The notes under the pieces: model-generated | What the model saw: only the letters and a program-made list of their open reading frames with translations | Databases searched by the model: none | Told to the model about the DNA's origin: nothing | Shown here: positions 1 through 8,285 of the stretch, in pieces | How positions within the stretch are numbered: the stretch's first letter is position 1 | Layout: every line of letters begins with the position of its first letter | Made by a program: the position numbers and the translations under genes | Assembly (NCBI GenBank): GCA_017634575.1 | Contig: JAGBND010000022.1 | Coordinates: forward strand, 1 to 36,602 | From: Bacillota bacterium | Lineage (GTDB): Bacteria; Bacillota; Clostridia; Lachnospirales; Bianqueaceae | Direction: 5' to 3' | Length of the DNA stretch: 36,602 bases

Positions 1-1838
1 GTGGCACCAATACCGAGGGCGCCGCCTAGGGTCAGACTTGCGCCCCCGGTGGTCAGCTCTCCTCCATATTCGGTACCGATCGCACCACCGTAGCCTGTCA
101 GCGAGGCGCTGATCTTAAATCCAAAAAAGTTGAACGTACAGCCGACATCGCCTTTTGCAATAGCCGCTACCGCACCAACTTTACCGGATACGCCAAAGGC
201 AGTCTTTTCATTTCCTTCTGCATCTTTGACCGTAATATTTCCGATACCTCCGGAAAACAGCGCTGAAGCATATCCTACGTTCACGCCTGCGCCAAGGGAT
301 GCCTTGACATCACCTTTAAACATGCTGGCCTTGGTTTTAATCCTGGCCCTGACGGCGGTTGCATCCGCAAGCAGGCTAAGCTGCGCACCGGGTTTGCTAA
401 GACATGTTCCGATGGTGGTGCTGACTCTCGCCTGTCCGAAGGCCACGCCGCCGGAAACCTGCACGCTTTTGTGTTTGCTGTGGAGCTGCAGTCCGATTTT
501 ACCCACCCGGAACTTGTTGTTCTGATCAATAGCCATGGCGCTGGTGTTTCCCTCGATACTGGGCAAATTCTTCATGGTATGTTTCACCGTAGTAGCCTTC
601 GCCCCTACTCGGGTGCTGGTAAAGTTAAAGAAATCCCGTTTAAAGGTTCGATGATCCGTTTCGGTAATCTTTTTGTACACAGCTTTTTCGATGGCGTAAG
701 CCGGCTTGATATGCTTGATTCCCGCATCTTCCAGTTCACGGATATCACGAAGAATTCTGTAGAACTTCTTTTCCTCTTTAGTCTTGCTGGTTTTGATAAG
801 CCTCTCATAATCGACGACATCGAAGGTATGTCCCAGCTTATTGGTATGCATCAGCTGGACGTACTGCTTGTCAGAGATCATCTGCATCTTCAGATCGGCA
901 AAACGGGCCATCTGTGTCAGCACATCACCGGCGGTTTCGAGCTTTTCCTGTGTCCCGAAATTGGCAATTTTCTCCTGAATAATCTCCTCGTGATCTTTTA
1001 CAGCCTTTTCCTCATCTGCTTCGGTGAAGGGAAGTCCCTTTCGGTTCTTTGCGCGTTTTGCAGCTGCTACCGCTTTTTTAGTAGAGTTACTTAGCCAATT
1101 GAAAATATAGGTGGCGAACTCGTCCTCCGTGAGGTTTTTCAGTTTCTCAGAGGTTCTGATGGCTCTTTCCATATCCAGACGCATTTTGGGATATTTTTTG
1201 CACAGATGGGCGTCGTTCTTGTAGGCGAGAATCTGTTTACCTACCATATCCATCAGCAGATCAAAATCCTCCTGGTCGGGTTTGAGCTGTTCCGGATCCT
1301 TTCCGGCATTAAAGGCAGCCAGCTTATGTTCAAAAGCCTTAAGCTGCTTCTTTGCCAGGTACCGGGTGTTCTGCTTCCATTTCAGACGCCAGTCTGTCTG
1401 CGGCCTGTCGCCGGGCTCCAGCTGGTCCGGCGGAACAATGCCCTGTTCTTCTCCCGGATTTTTCGGGATTTTCGTATCAATCTTCAGGATATCATCCGCT
1501 GCCTGATACCGGATACGGTCCACACGAATCCGCTGCTCCACAGATGCCGTGGCAACGCCCCGGTCGGAAAGAGCTACCTGAGACAGCTTGTAATTACGGT
1601 AATTTAATGCTGCCTTTTTCATTTTCTGGATCTCTGTTTCCAGCTTTACCCGGTCCTCCTGACTCAGCACCTCTTCATGCTCGTGCTGATCAAGCAGCTT
1701 TACGACACTCGATATCGCATTATCGAGACTTCTGTACCTTCCGGAACCGACAGAAAAGGAGCCGCGTCCGGTCTTCAGTTCACCGGCCAGATCAAGCAGC
1801 TTTTCCTTCAGGCTTTCTCTATAAAGTTGCTCCGGCAT
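1..1838 (-). CDS. Large unassigned protein with glycine-rich C-terminal half (3' end outside window)
   Basis: An open minus-strand frame of 612 codons runs without a stop from ATG at 1838 to the left edge, so the C-terminus is missing. The start follows AGGAGA with good spacing. Residues 1-430 are charged and mostly helical in character, with no signal peptide or membrane segment. Residues 445-612 change to short glycine/alanine/serine-rich beta-like repeats, for example SLGAGVNVGYASALFSGGIG and GGASLTLGGALGIGA. Such segments are common in large clostridial and bacillar proteins, including polymorphic-toxin-like ones, but no toxin domain is visible here. It follows the 900-residue gene in the same direction, 89 bp away, so the two are probably co-transcribed. 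Function unknown; exported effector, toxin or structural protein are all possible. Confidence 0.8.
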   Translation of the reverse strand, partial: MPEQLYRESLKEKLLDLAGELKTGRGSFSVGSGRYRSLDNAISSVVKLLDQHEHEEVLSQEDRVKLETEIQKMKKAALNYRNYKLSQVALSDRGVATASVEQRIRVDRIRYQAADDILKIDTKIPKNPGEEQGIVPPDQLEPGDRPQTDWRLKWKQNTRYLAKKQLKAFEHKLAAFNAGKDPEQLKPDQEDFDLLMDMVGKQILAYKNDAHLCKKYPKMRLDMERAIRTSEKLKNLTEDEFATYIFNWLSNSTKKAVAAAKRAKNRKGLPFTEADEEKAVKDHEEIIQEKIANFGTQEKLETAGDVLTQMARFADLKMQMISDKQYVQLMHTNKLGHTFDVVDYERLIKTSKTKEEKKFYRILRDIRELEDAGIKHIKPAYAIEKAVYKKITETDHRTFKRDFFNFTSTRVGAKATTVKHTMKNLPSIEGNTSAMAIDQNNKFRVGKIGLQLHSKHKSVQVSGGVAFGQARVSTTIGTCLSKPGAQLSLLADATAVRARIKTKASMFKGDVKASLGAGVNVGYASALFSGGIGNITVKDAEGNEKTAFGVSGKVGAVAAIAKGDVGCTFNFFGFKISASLTGYGGAIGTEYGGELTTGGASLTLGGALGIGA

Positions 1839-1855
1839 ATTGTATTCTCCTATAA

Positions 1856-1925
1856 GAACACAGGGGACGGTTCTGTGTGTTCATCTTGCTTTTTGACTGA
1901 ACACACAGAACCGTCCCCTGTGTTC
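1856..1925. repeat. Perfect 28-bp palindrome (GGGGACGGTTCT element, site 1)
   Basis: Arms 1856-1883 and 1898-1925 are exact reverse complements separated by 14 bases. Each arm carries GGGGACGGTTCT. It begins two bases after the TAA of the 900-residue gene and ends 17 bases before the next start codon. It could form a very stable hairpin between the two cistrons. It has only a mixed loop and no clear T-run after the stem on the minus strand, so it is not a standard terminator; attenuation or mRNA-end protection is possible. It is one of five related sites in this window. Confidence 0.9.
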
Positions 1926-1927
1926 AG

Positions 1928-4630
1928 TTACTTTTTCAGACCCGGTCCGGCTTTCTGCTGCTCCAGCTCGGCTTTTTTGTTGTCCAGAGCTTTGGAGAGA
2001 TCGTCGAGGGTCATTTTGGCATTCTTGCCTTTTTCGGCCTTGATTGCGTTAAAGGCTTCCCGGTATTCGTCCTTATTCTCATCGCTGACTTTGTAGCGCA
2101 GGTTTTCCTTGGTATTCTTGACAGCGACTTTATAACGTTCTTCTTCCTGTTCCTGAGAAACGGCTCTGGCATTTTTATTCTGTATATCAATAGACACATC
2201 AAAGCGTTTGTAACGAAGAACCTCTTCCAGCATTTGCTCGTCCAGCTGATGCTTTCCAAAGGTATTGTTCAGCTCAGCCTTCATTTTGTTCAGATAAGGA
2301 ATGGCCCGATGCTCTTCCTTTTCTTTCTCGGCGATCCGATCGATCAGCTTGTACTTGATATCATCCGGCTCCATGGGCTGATCTCCCAGATCATCGAGAA
2401 TCTTTTTCAGTTCCGGATTTTTCATGAGATCTTCCACTGCTTTTCCATTATTAAGAGGAGCCAGCCGCCGCTCGATCACGGATCCGCTCGTTTCGATGGA
2501 GTGTACCCGTCGTGACAGGATTTCATCCTCCAGCGCGTCTGCTGCTATATAGGCGCAGAGCGCTCTTCTGGCGGTCATGCTGGAGCAGGGCTGCTGATCG
2601 CATTCCGCTCTTTTCAGCCAGGTATGGGCGAAAAGATTATCTTCTGTGATCTTTCCTTTCCGGAGGAGGTCTGAAACACCCTCCATTTTCACTTCCAGGT
2701 GATCCCGATATTGTTTTACATGCATCGAGGAATTTGCGCTAAGCTGAGCTGTATAGTTTTTTTCAGCTTGCGATTTTTGCTCTCTGAGCACCTTCAGCTT
2801 TTGATTGGTTTTTTTGAGGCCTTCCTCATAGGTCTTCAGCTTCTGATCGCCGTTTTTCTGAATATCGTCATATTCATCGGCTTCTTTTTTATATTTTTCC
2901 AGCCTGTTCTCGTAGGACTTCATTTCCTTCTCATATTCCTTGCGTTTGGCGGGAAGGTTTTTATGCCGCGCGGTGTCGCCGAAGCCAAGGGTAACAACCT
3001 TCGTAATACCCAGCCACAATCCGCCAAAGAAACCAAGTCCGGGCTTTTTGGGAGGGTTCGGTTTAACCGGCCTGTTTTTGGATTTAACCTGTTGGATATG
3101 CTCGATATTGTCTTTGTAGAATTTGAGGAACTTGCCGGTATCATCCCATTTTTCCTTCAGCAGATTATTCTCTCTGGCATCTGCGATTTTGATAATGTCA
3201 TCTACCTTGAGGGATTTCTTAGGATCAAAGGACTGGGTGTCAGGAAGGATGCAGCGGCTGCTGATCCGGTCGTTGGATTTGTAAAGATCACCGTTTTTAT
3301 TCTCTACCGCATAAGGAGGTTCTTTGGTATCGTCAAATATGAAAAGACGCTTGCCGGGGATCCTCGCCTGCTCTTTGATCGTTTTCAGATCCCGGTACAG
3401 ATGGCCCTCCTCGTCCAGGGCAAATTCCAGCCTGGGAAATGCGGCACCCTGCAGTTTTTCCCCGGCCAGCTCCTGGGTCCCGGACTCCTTGTCAATCTGC
3501 CAGTTAATGGAGAAGAATTCTTCCGTCAGGTCGGTGGTGATCGTCTCAAAGAACTGGTCCTCATCCTGGGCGATTTCGAGCATCTCGCTGTCCGGCCCAT
3601 AGAAACGATTTCTTTGCTTGATCACCGGCAGGGGAACATCCTTGCCCTTCAGATACAGCTGCAGCTTTTTATCGACTCCGTAAAGGGCAGCCGCCACTTC
3701 GTCGGATCCTTCATAGCGCTTTCCGTTCTCGTCAACGGCAAAGTCGATATCCTCCGCTTTCCATTTCAGCAGATACTCTTCTGAGAATGCGGGATTTACA
3801 AACTTGTTGAAGGCATCCTTGTCCAGCAGATTCTGCTGATTCTGGGGAACAGGCCACTTGGAAACATAGTAGGTCTCGTCCGTATGATCAAAAACAAAGG
3901 GATTTTCCACGTCTCTTGTGGTATGAACATATAGACGTCCCTGTTCGCTTTGCAAATGCTCCAGAATCTGCTCGGCGCCCTCGATGCGGTTTCCATCCTC
4001 ATCCTCCGCATAAAGGAGCTCCTCGTCGTCGAAGCCGAGGCTGCGTTTTATCTGGGGGATCCGTTCCTCGTAGAGGGGCAGGTCATCCGTATTGGCCTGC
4101 TCTGCCACAGGCGTTGCCTGGATCCGTCCATTCCTGTTACGGACGATGGCGCCTGTAGCTTTGTCCTTGGTGTAGATCTGAATGCTGGAATTTTCCTGAC
4201 GGATGGCATCCCGGATCTCTTTCTGGTCGGTAATGGTCTCGCCATCGCGGGTTACGGCCACGGTGATCTGGTTTTTCTTCAGGTACTGATCGATCTGGCC
4301 GTCCAGATCCAGCGCAATGTCATCGTAGGCCGGAGCAGTCTCCTGCGGCGCAGCCTTTTGGGAAGCACCCGCTTCCGAGGCACCCGCTTCCGCAGCGTCC
4401 TCTTCCGGGTTTTCCTTTTCCGGGCTCTCCTCTTCCTCAGACGACTCCCCGGACGATTCCTCCAGACCTGCAACACCGAACAGCACCATCTTTGCCTGTT
4501 CCTGCACGATCGGCTCAGGCTCCTTGGCATTCATGAAATCAAGATTGCTGGTGTTGGACCATTCCGTGCTGCTCTCGTTTTCGTTAAACTCATACTGATC
4601 ATACTGGCTTTGAGGTTTTTTTTCGGACAT
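1928..4630 (-). CDS. 900-residue acidic protein with four internal repeats, function unknown
   Basis: The chosen ATG at 4630 is preceded by AAGGAAGG; a longer reading from TTG at 4675 enters the upstream repeat and is less likely. Residues 55-100 are a Glu/Ser/Ala-rich low-complexity stretch. Four diverged repeats follow, with cores near residues 122-155, 206-239, 295-330 and 401-434. Each has the pattern of a hydrophobic strand, D-x-x-G, a helix, then L-x-(I/V/L)-(Y/H/F) and a second short strand. Residues 518-550 are proline- then glycine/hydrophobic-rich and might touch a membrane. Residues 560-630 look like a coiled coil, and the rest is charged helix. There is no signal peptide. It has its own promoter at 4766-4794 and precedes the glycine-rich gene. 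I do not recognise the family; a role as a scaffold or secreted effector is only a guess. Confidence 0.85.
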   Translation of the reverse strand: MSEKKPQSQYDQYEFNENESSTEWSNTSNLDFMNAKEPEPIVQEQAKMVLFGVAGLEESSGESSEEEESPEKENPEEDAAEAGASEAGASQKAAPQETAPAYDDIALDLDGQIDQYLKKNQITVAVTRDGETITDQKEIRDAIRQENSSIQIYTKDKATGAIVRNRNGRIQATPVAEQANTDDLPLYEERIPQIKRSLGFDDEELLYAEDEDGNRIEGAEQILEHLQSEQGRLYVHTTRDVENPFVFDHTDETYYVSKWPVPQNQQNLLDKDAFNKFVNPAFSEEYLLKWKAEDIDFAVDENGKRYEGSDEVAAALYGVDKKLQLYLKGKDVPLPVIKQRNRFYGPDSEMLEIAQDEDQFFETITTDLTEEFFSINWQIDKESGTQELAGEKLQGAAFPRLEFALDEEGHLYRDLKTIKEQARIPGKRLFIFDDTKEPPYAVENKNGDLYKSNDRISSRCILPDTQSFDPKKSLKVDDIIKIADARENNLLKEKWDDTGKFLKFYKDNIEHIQQVKSKNRPVKPNPPKKPGLGFFGGLWLGITKVVTLGFGDTARHKNLPAKRKEYEKEMKSYENRLEKYKKEADEYDDIQKNGDQKLKTYEEGLKKTNQKLKVLREQKSQAEKNYTAQLSANSSMHVKQYRDHLEVKMEGVSDLLRKGKITEDNLFAHTWLKRAECDQQPCSSMTARRALCAYIAADALEDEILSRRVHSIETSGSVIERRLAPLNNGKAVEDLMKNPELKKILDDLGDQPMEPDDIKYKLIDRIAEKEKEEHRAIPYLNKMKAELNNTFGKHQLDEQMLEEVLRYKRFDVSIDIQNKNARAVSQEQEEERYKVAVKNTKENLRYKVSDENKDEYREAFNAIKAEKGKNAKMTLDDLSKALDNKKAELEQQKAGPGLKK

Positions 4631-4660
4631 TTTTCGTACCTTCCTTACTATAGTACCCCT

Positions 4661-4744
4661 GCTTCGGGATCCCAACTTTGGGAATCCCCATTTTGGGGAC
4701 GGTTCTCAAAGTAGGTCTACTTTGAGAACCGTCCCTAAAGTGGG
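4661..4744. repeat. Near-palindrome in the 5' leader (GGGGACGGTTCT element, site 2)
   Basis: Positions 4696-4714 pair perfectly with 4717-4735 across a 2-base loop. Pairing extends outward to 4687-4744 with two G-T positions, giving about 28 bp, the same length as the site 1 palindrome. A further GGGATCCCA / TTTGGGAA tract at 4666-4686 resembles the one beside site 5. The element lies between the promoter and the ATG of the 900-residue gene, so it would be part of that mRNA leader. Confidence 0.85.
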
Positions 4745-4765
4745 TGATTAATCTTGTTAAACACT

Positions 4766-4794
4766 ACTATACAAGGGTTTTTTGAAAAACGCAA
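4766..4794 (-). promoter_or_regulatory. Sigma-A-type promoter for the 900-residue gene
   Basis: On the minus strand TTGCGT (4794-4789), a 17-bp spacer and TATAGT (4771-4766) form a good housekeeping promoter. Transcription would begin near 4759, giving a leader of about 130 nt containing the site 2 hairpin. The nitroreductase terminator lies immediately upstream. Confidence 0.7.
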
Positions 4795-4815
4795 TAGCCC
4801 GGAGGCATCCTGCAT

Positions 4816-4857
4816 AAAAATGGCATAATCCCTTGCCATCGGGATTATGCCATTTTT
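4816..4857. terminator. Intrinsic terminator after the nitroreductase gene
   Basis: A perfect 17-bp stem (4816-4832 with 4841-4857, 8-base loop) has A5 on the left and T5 on the right, so it reads as a terminator on both strands. It sits 11 bases beyond the nitroreductase stop codon and separates that gene from the promoter of the next minus-strand unit. Confidence 0.85.
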
Positions 4858-4868
4858 ATTCTCCTTTA

Positions 4869-5534
4869 TTAATCCCACTTAAAGTTCTCTTTTCCTGCGC
4901 CAAGTTCAAAATGACATTTTACAATCCCCAGATCGATCTTCAAACAGGTGCCGATGAGGCCGGCCTTTGCCCTGACCGTGTCCCCTTCCCGCTCAAACCG
5001 GAACTTCTGCTGATTTACTGCGGTAGGAGCCAAAAGGGCTGCCTCGATCCCGTTTTTGAACCAATCCGGATCATCCGGACGCACGTTGCTGACATTCTCT
5101 GCCGTTTTACTTTTACGGCTGCCTCCCTGGGTTTTGCCATACCCCAGCGCAATGACGATCACCTCTTTTTCCTCCGGTCCGATAACGGCCTTGCTCTTTC
5201 CATGCGTCAGAGCCACCCAGCAGGTGTTCAATCCCAGCTCCTGGGCCTTGAGCACCAAAAGCTCCCCATAAAAACCACAGCGCTCGTCCAGATGATCAGC
5301 CTTTTTTCCGGCCATGACAATATAGTTTTTACAGTTCTCGAAGCGGCCATAATGGGCAAGCCTGGTGGAAAAGCATTCCGGCTCGTCATAGAACAGCTGA
5401 ATATGAAGCCCTCCCTGCGCGTTCAGCTGATCCGCATATGCATCAAGCGCCTCCCGGATATTTGCAGGAATGCTTTTATCCTTATATTGGCGGACGCTGT
5501 GCCTTTTTCGGATCAGATCCATTTTTGTCTGCAT
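4869..5534 (-). CDS. Nitroreductase-family FMN oxidoreductase
   Basis: A 221-residue protein of the nitroreductase fold, likely a cytosolic FMN-dependent NAD(P)H oxidoreductase with unknown substrate. The N-terminal RKRHSVRQY matches the phosphate/FMN-binding start of the family. The segment APTAVNQQKFRF, about 50 residues before the C-terminus, fits the second conserved FMN-contact region; the two-lobed layout resembles the TM1586-like subgroup. The start is uncertain: ATG at 5534 has AGGGAG 11 bases upstream, GTG at 5546 would give four more residues but puts that motif too close, and ATG at 5522 is also possible. It is a single-gene unit with its own terminator, divergent from the gene at 5738. 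Confidence 0.85.
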   Translation of the reverse strand: MQTKMDLIRKRHSVRQYKDKSIPANIREALDAYADQLNAQGGLHIQLFYDEPECFSTRLAHYGRFENCKNYIVMAGKKADHLDERCGFYGELLVLKAQELGLNTCWVALTHGKSKAVIGPEEKEVIVIALGYGKTQGGSRKSKTAENVSNVRPDDPDWFKNGIEAALLAPTAVNQQKFRFEREGDTVRAKAGLIGTCLKIDLGIVKCHFELGAGKENFKWD

Positions 5535-5627
5535 TTCTTTACTCACTCCCTAATGAATTTTTGTTTCACTATTGCCTGTATTCTATCATAAATATTATGC
5601 CAATTCTATGCCGTCTTCGAAAATCGC

Positions 5628-5656
5628 TTGATAAATAATCATAAATCATGTACAGT
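5628..5656 (+). promoter_or_regulatory. Probable promoter for the GHGG-repeat gene
   Basis: TTGATA (5628-5633), a 17-bp spacer and TACAGT (5651-5656) lie in an AT-rich divergent intergenic region. The leader would be about 75 nt and ends in AGGAGA seven bases before ATG 5738. The -10 is imperfect, and TATAAG at 5656 is an overlapping alternative. Confidence 0.5.
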
Positions 5657-5737
5657 ATAAGATGTCTTTACAAGATGACAATGTGGCAATCCAATTCGCA
5701 CAGTCGCGCCACTAAACAATAGACAGGAGATAAAAAA

Positions 5738-8029
5738 ATGACCTTACAAGAATTCTTATCCATGATTCCCGCATCGAATCAGCTGCACACCGGCTCCAAG
5801 GTTAACAAAGACAAGAGAAATGCTTTCGAAAATCTTTATCAGCTTTACGATGGTCTGAAGAGCTTCATGACCAAGAGCGCCTTTGCATCCATGGACCAGG
5901 AAACCAAGACCCGCATCACGGGCTTGAACAAAACACTCTCCACGGTTACTAAAATCGCTAAAGAGTTTGTCGTTTCCAACGCTGAAGCTCAAGCTGCCCA
6001 TGAAGCTATGGCAAACGGAAGCCTCGAACAAGATTTCAAATGGCTGCAGGACACCCTGACCGCTCAGAAAAATAATGCGGGCATGAAAGAAGAAGCGGAT
6101 CAGCTGGACGCCGTTTCCGAGCTTTTGCAGCTTGCCGGCGCCGGTCTGGAGATGAACAGCCTTACCTACGCGCCCGGTGTGCTGGACAATGCCAAAAAAA
6201 TCAACCAGGAACAACTTGCCAGGAACACACAGGCTGGCGTCCAGAGAACTATTCCTCAATTTAATCAGAAAGCGGCTCAGCAGGAAAACCAAAATGCCGA
6301 GCAGGAACTCTATGAAGATATGGTGGAGAACGACGTCTGGGCGATAGGTTACGATGAAAATCTGACTGCCAAAACCTACCTGGAGAATCTGCTGGATACC
6401 ATGAGAAGTCCCGAGTTTCTTCAGATGGATTCCGCAAAACAGCGTAAACTGGCAACCGCGCTGCTCGCTGCCCGCCAGGTTGTCTCCGCAGACCGGGGCA
6501 ACAAATCCGGCAATCTGCAGAATCACCTTTCCCTGGAAGCTTTTACCAAGCAATATGACCGGTACATGAAAAACCAGGACCTGCAGGATTTTCTGCGCAG
6601 ACTCAATAGCCATGAAGGTCAGACCTTCCAGAACTGGGCTAATGTAAAAGGTCACGGCGGCGCCTTTGAAGATAAGGTCCGTGAAGCTCTCACCCACGTT
6701 CCTGTCGTTTCCAGCAAAATGCCTGAACGCGTGATGCCCACAGCCAAAGAACGGATCGAATCGATCATGAAGGACATTGTCAATGACGTGCCGGATGTTT
6801 CATCCGATGAATTCCGTTATCAGATTGCTGCAATTTTTGCGACACGCGAAGCGGTAGGGGCCAAGAGAAACAATCCGAAAGGATTAAATGTTCGTCCCGA
6901 TGCTTCAGACCTCGAAAACATGACCAGGGATCTTGCAGACAATCCGCATTTTAAAAAGTTTATCGCCCAGAACGGCGTTGCTGTTAAGAATCTTTGTTCC
7001 AAAGCAGGCCATGGCGGTGCCATGGAGGATCTTTTCCATGTTTATCTGGCCAAACAGATGCCCCTTCCCCGGATGAAGCAGCATTATATGCCCACTGCAG
7101 GCCAGCGGATTGAAGCCTTACAGGACAAGATCAAATCACATGAATTTGCAAACCTGGATATCAAAAGCCAGAAAGACCTTTACATTCAGCTTCTTGCCGC
7201 CCGCCAGTCCGCTGATGTCCATCAGAGATCGAAAGAAGATCTGAAGACGCCTCTTCTGAAAAATTCGTATGAGGAGGCTGTCAACGAGCTGAAGAACAGC
7301 AAATACATCGATGAGGTAATGAACGGCGCCATAAAAAGCGGCCGCCTGCCCCGTGAAATCCTGAAAGGTCACGGCGGCACCTTCGAAAGAAGCATTATGT
7401 CCACCGTCGAGACCGATTACGAAGCCCTGATGCGTCATAAGACCGACCGTATTCCGGATGTGCCCAATCGTTACAGACGAGGCCTTAACTTTGATACCCA
7501 GCCTGTGGAACGATCCGAATCAAACGTTTATGCGAAAGCTGAAATCAAAGAGATCAATAAGGTTCTGGATGATTATCTGGACGCGAATAACAAGTTCGGC
7601 AAAAAGGTGGAGCTCACAAAAGCCGATGAAGACGTTATCAAGCAAACGGCCGCCAGCTCCATGGTGCTTTCCACCGAGCTGATCAAGAATAAGCAGAACA
7701 AGCTGAACCTGACTGAGTCTGAATTTTCTGCCGAAGTTGCTAAGCTTCAACAGTCGGAGGCCTTCCAGAAGATGGTCCAGAATGTGGGCATCAAGACGCT
7801 TGCTGAGCTGACAGCCCGGGGCGGTTCCTACGTTTACGCTGCTTTTATCGAAGCGCAGAAAGAACTCGAAGGCGTTGAGCTTGATGTTGAGATCAACGGA
7901 CAGCACATCGAGGTCAAAAATGAAGACCTGAAAGAGGTCAATGACCTGCTCAAGGAAGATGACAATCTGATTATCAAAGATGAAGAGAAAACCGAGAATA
8001 AAGAGGTTATTAACGAGCTGAATCTGTAA
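5738..8029 (+). CDS. 763-residue protein with tandem GHGG-motif repeats, function unknown
   Basis: ATG 5738 follows AGGAGA. There is no signal peptide and no membrane segment. Residues 1-200 form a helical N-terminal region. Three clear tandem units of about 120 residues follow, near 206-320, 333-440 and 451-560, and a degenerate fourth near 600-705. Each clear unit has an opening helix (MPTAxxRIE in units 2 and 3), a central helix such as LLAARQVVSADRGNKSG or IFATREAVGAKRNNPKG, and closes with (K/A)GHGG(A/T)(F/M)E at 305, 424 and 544; unit four has ARGG at 693. The C-terminal 50 residues are acidic. The conserved His-Gly-Gly could be a structural turn or a binding site. I recall similar repeats in hypothetical Lachnospiraceae proteins but know no function. 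A lipoprotein gene with its own promoter follows. Confidence 0.85.
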   Translation: MTLQEFLSMIPASNQLHTGSKVNKDKRNAFENLYQLYDGLKSFMTKSAFASMDQETKTRITGLNKTLSTVTKIAKEFVVSNAEAQAAHEAMANGSLEQDFKWLQDTLTAQKNNAGMKEEADQLDAVSELLQLAGAGLEMNSLTYAPGVLDNAKKINQEQLARNTQAGVQRTIPQFNQKAAQQENQNAEQELYEDMVENDVWAIGYDENLTAKTYLENLLDTMRSPEFLQMDSAKQRKLATALLAARQVVSADRGNKSGNLQNHLSLEAFTKQYDRYMKNQDLQDFLRRLNSHEGQTFQNWANVKGHGGAFEDKVREALTHVPVVSSKMPERVMPTAKERIESIMKDIVNDVPDVSSDEFRYQIAAIFATREAVGAKRNNPKGLNVRPDASDLENMTRDLADNPHFKKFIAQNGVAVKNLCSKAGHGGAMEDLFHVYLAKQMPLPRMKQHYMPTAGQRIEALQDKIKSHEFANLDIKSQKDLYIQLLAARQSADVHQRSKEDLKTPLLKNSYEEAVNELKNSKYIDEVMNGAIKSGRLPREILKGHGGTFERSIMSTVETDYEALMRHKTDRIPDVPNRYRRGLNFDTQPVERSESNVYAKAEIKEINKVLDDYLDANNKFGKKVELTKADEDVIKQTAASSMVLSTELIKNKQNKLNLTESEFSAEVAKLQQSEAFQKMVQNVGIKTLAELTARGGSYVYAAFIEAQKELEGVELDVEINGQHIEVKNEDLKEVNDLLKEDDNLIIKDEEKTENKEVINELNL

Positions 8030-8167
8030 TGACAGCGTAGCTGAACGGTTACAGAAAAGCTGATCCGGGTTCATGCATCGGCCTCTTGGTCCATGCGTCG
8101 ACCTCTTCTTCTATAAAAATCACAAAAGAACACGTCGAGTTGATCAAATAATTAATCAGGTTTTCGA

Positions 8168-8196
8168 TTGTTTCCAGGCCGCAAGCGGCGTATGAT
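8168..8196 (+). promoter_or_regulatory. Probable promoter with palindromic spacer, before the lipoprotein gene
   Basis: TTGTTT (8168-8173), 17 bp, TATGAT (8191-8196). The spacer contains GCCGC-AA-GCGGC (8178-8189), a symmetric site that could bind a repressor. The rest of the 8030-8285 gap holds no gene; an imperfect direct repeat (CATGCATCGGCCTCTT / CATGCGTCGACCTCTT) lies at about 8072-8107. Confidence 0.5.
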
Positions 8197-8285
8197 AGAT
8201 ATGATTGTACGCAAACAGGCAAAATCAGAATTCCTGATGTGCGTGGAACAATTACAATCCAGAAATAACAGAAAGGAAAAAAGAC

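Noticed and set aside
1856..1925. The site 1 palindrome read as an ordinary intrinsic terminator
   Set aside because: There is no T-run after the stem on the transcribed strand, and a well-placed ribosome binding site and open frame follow at once.
2699..3784. A 361-codon hydrophobic plus-strand frame opposite the 900-residue gene
   Set aside because: Its phenylalanine and leucine richness comes from the reverse complement of Lys/Glu-rich codons; it is not a membrane protein gene.
4631..4675. TTG-initiated 15-residue extension of the 900-residue protein
   Set aside because: It reads back toward the leader repeat, while ATG 4630 has a proper ribosome binding site.
1856..4744. The two long palindromes read as CRISPR repeats or insertion-sequence ends
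   Set aside because: There are only isolated copies with different arms, no regular spacers and no transposase between them.
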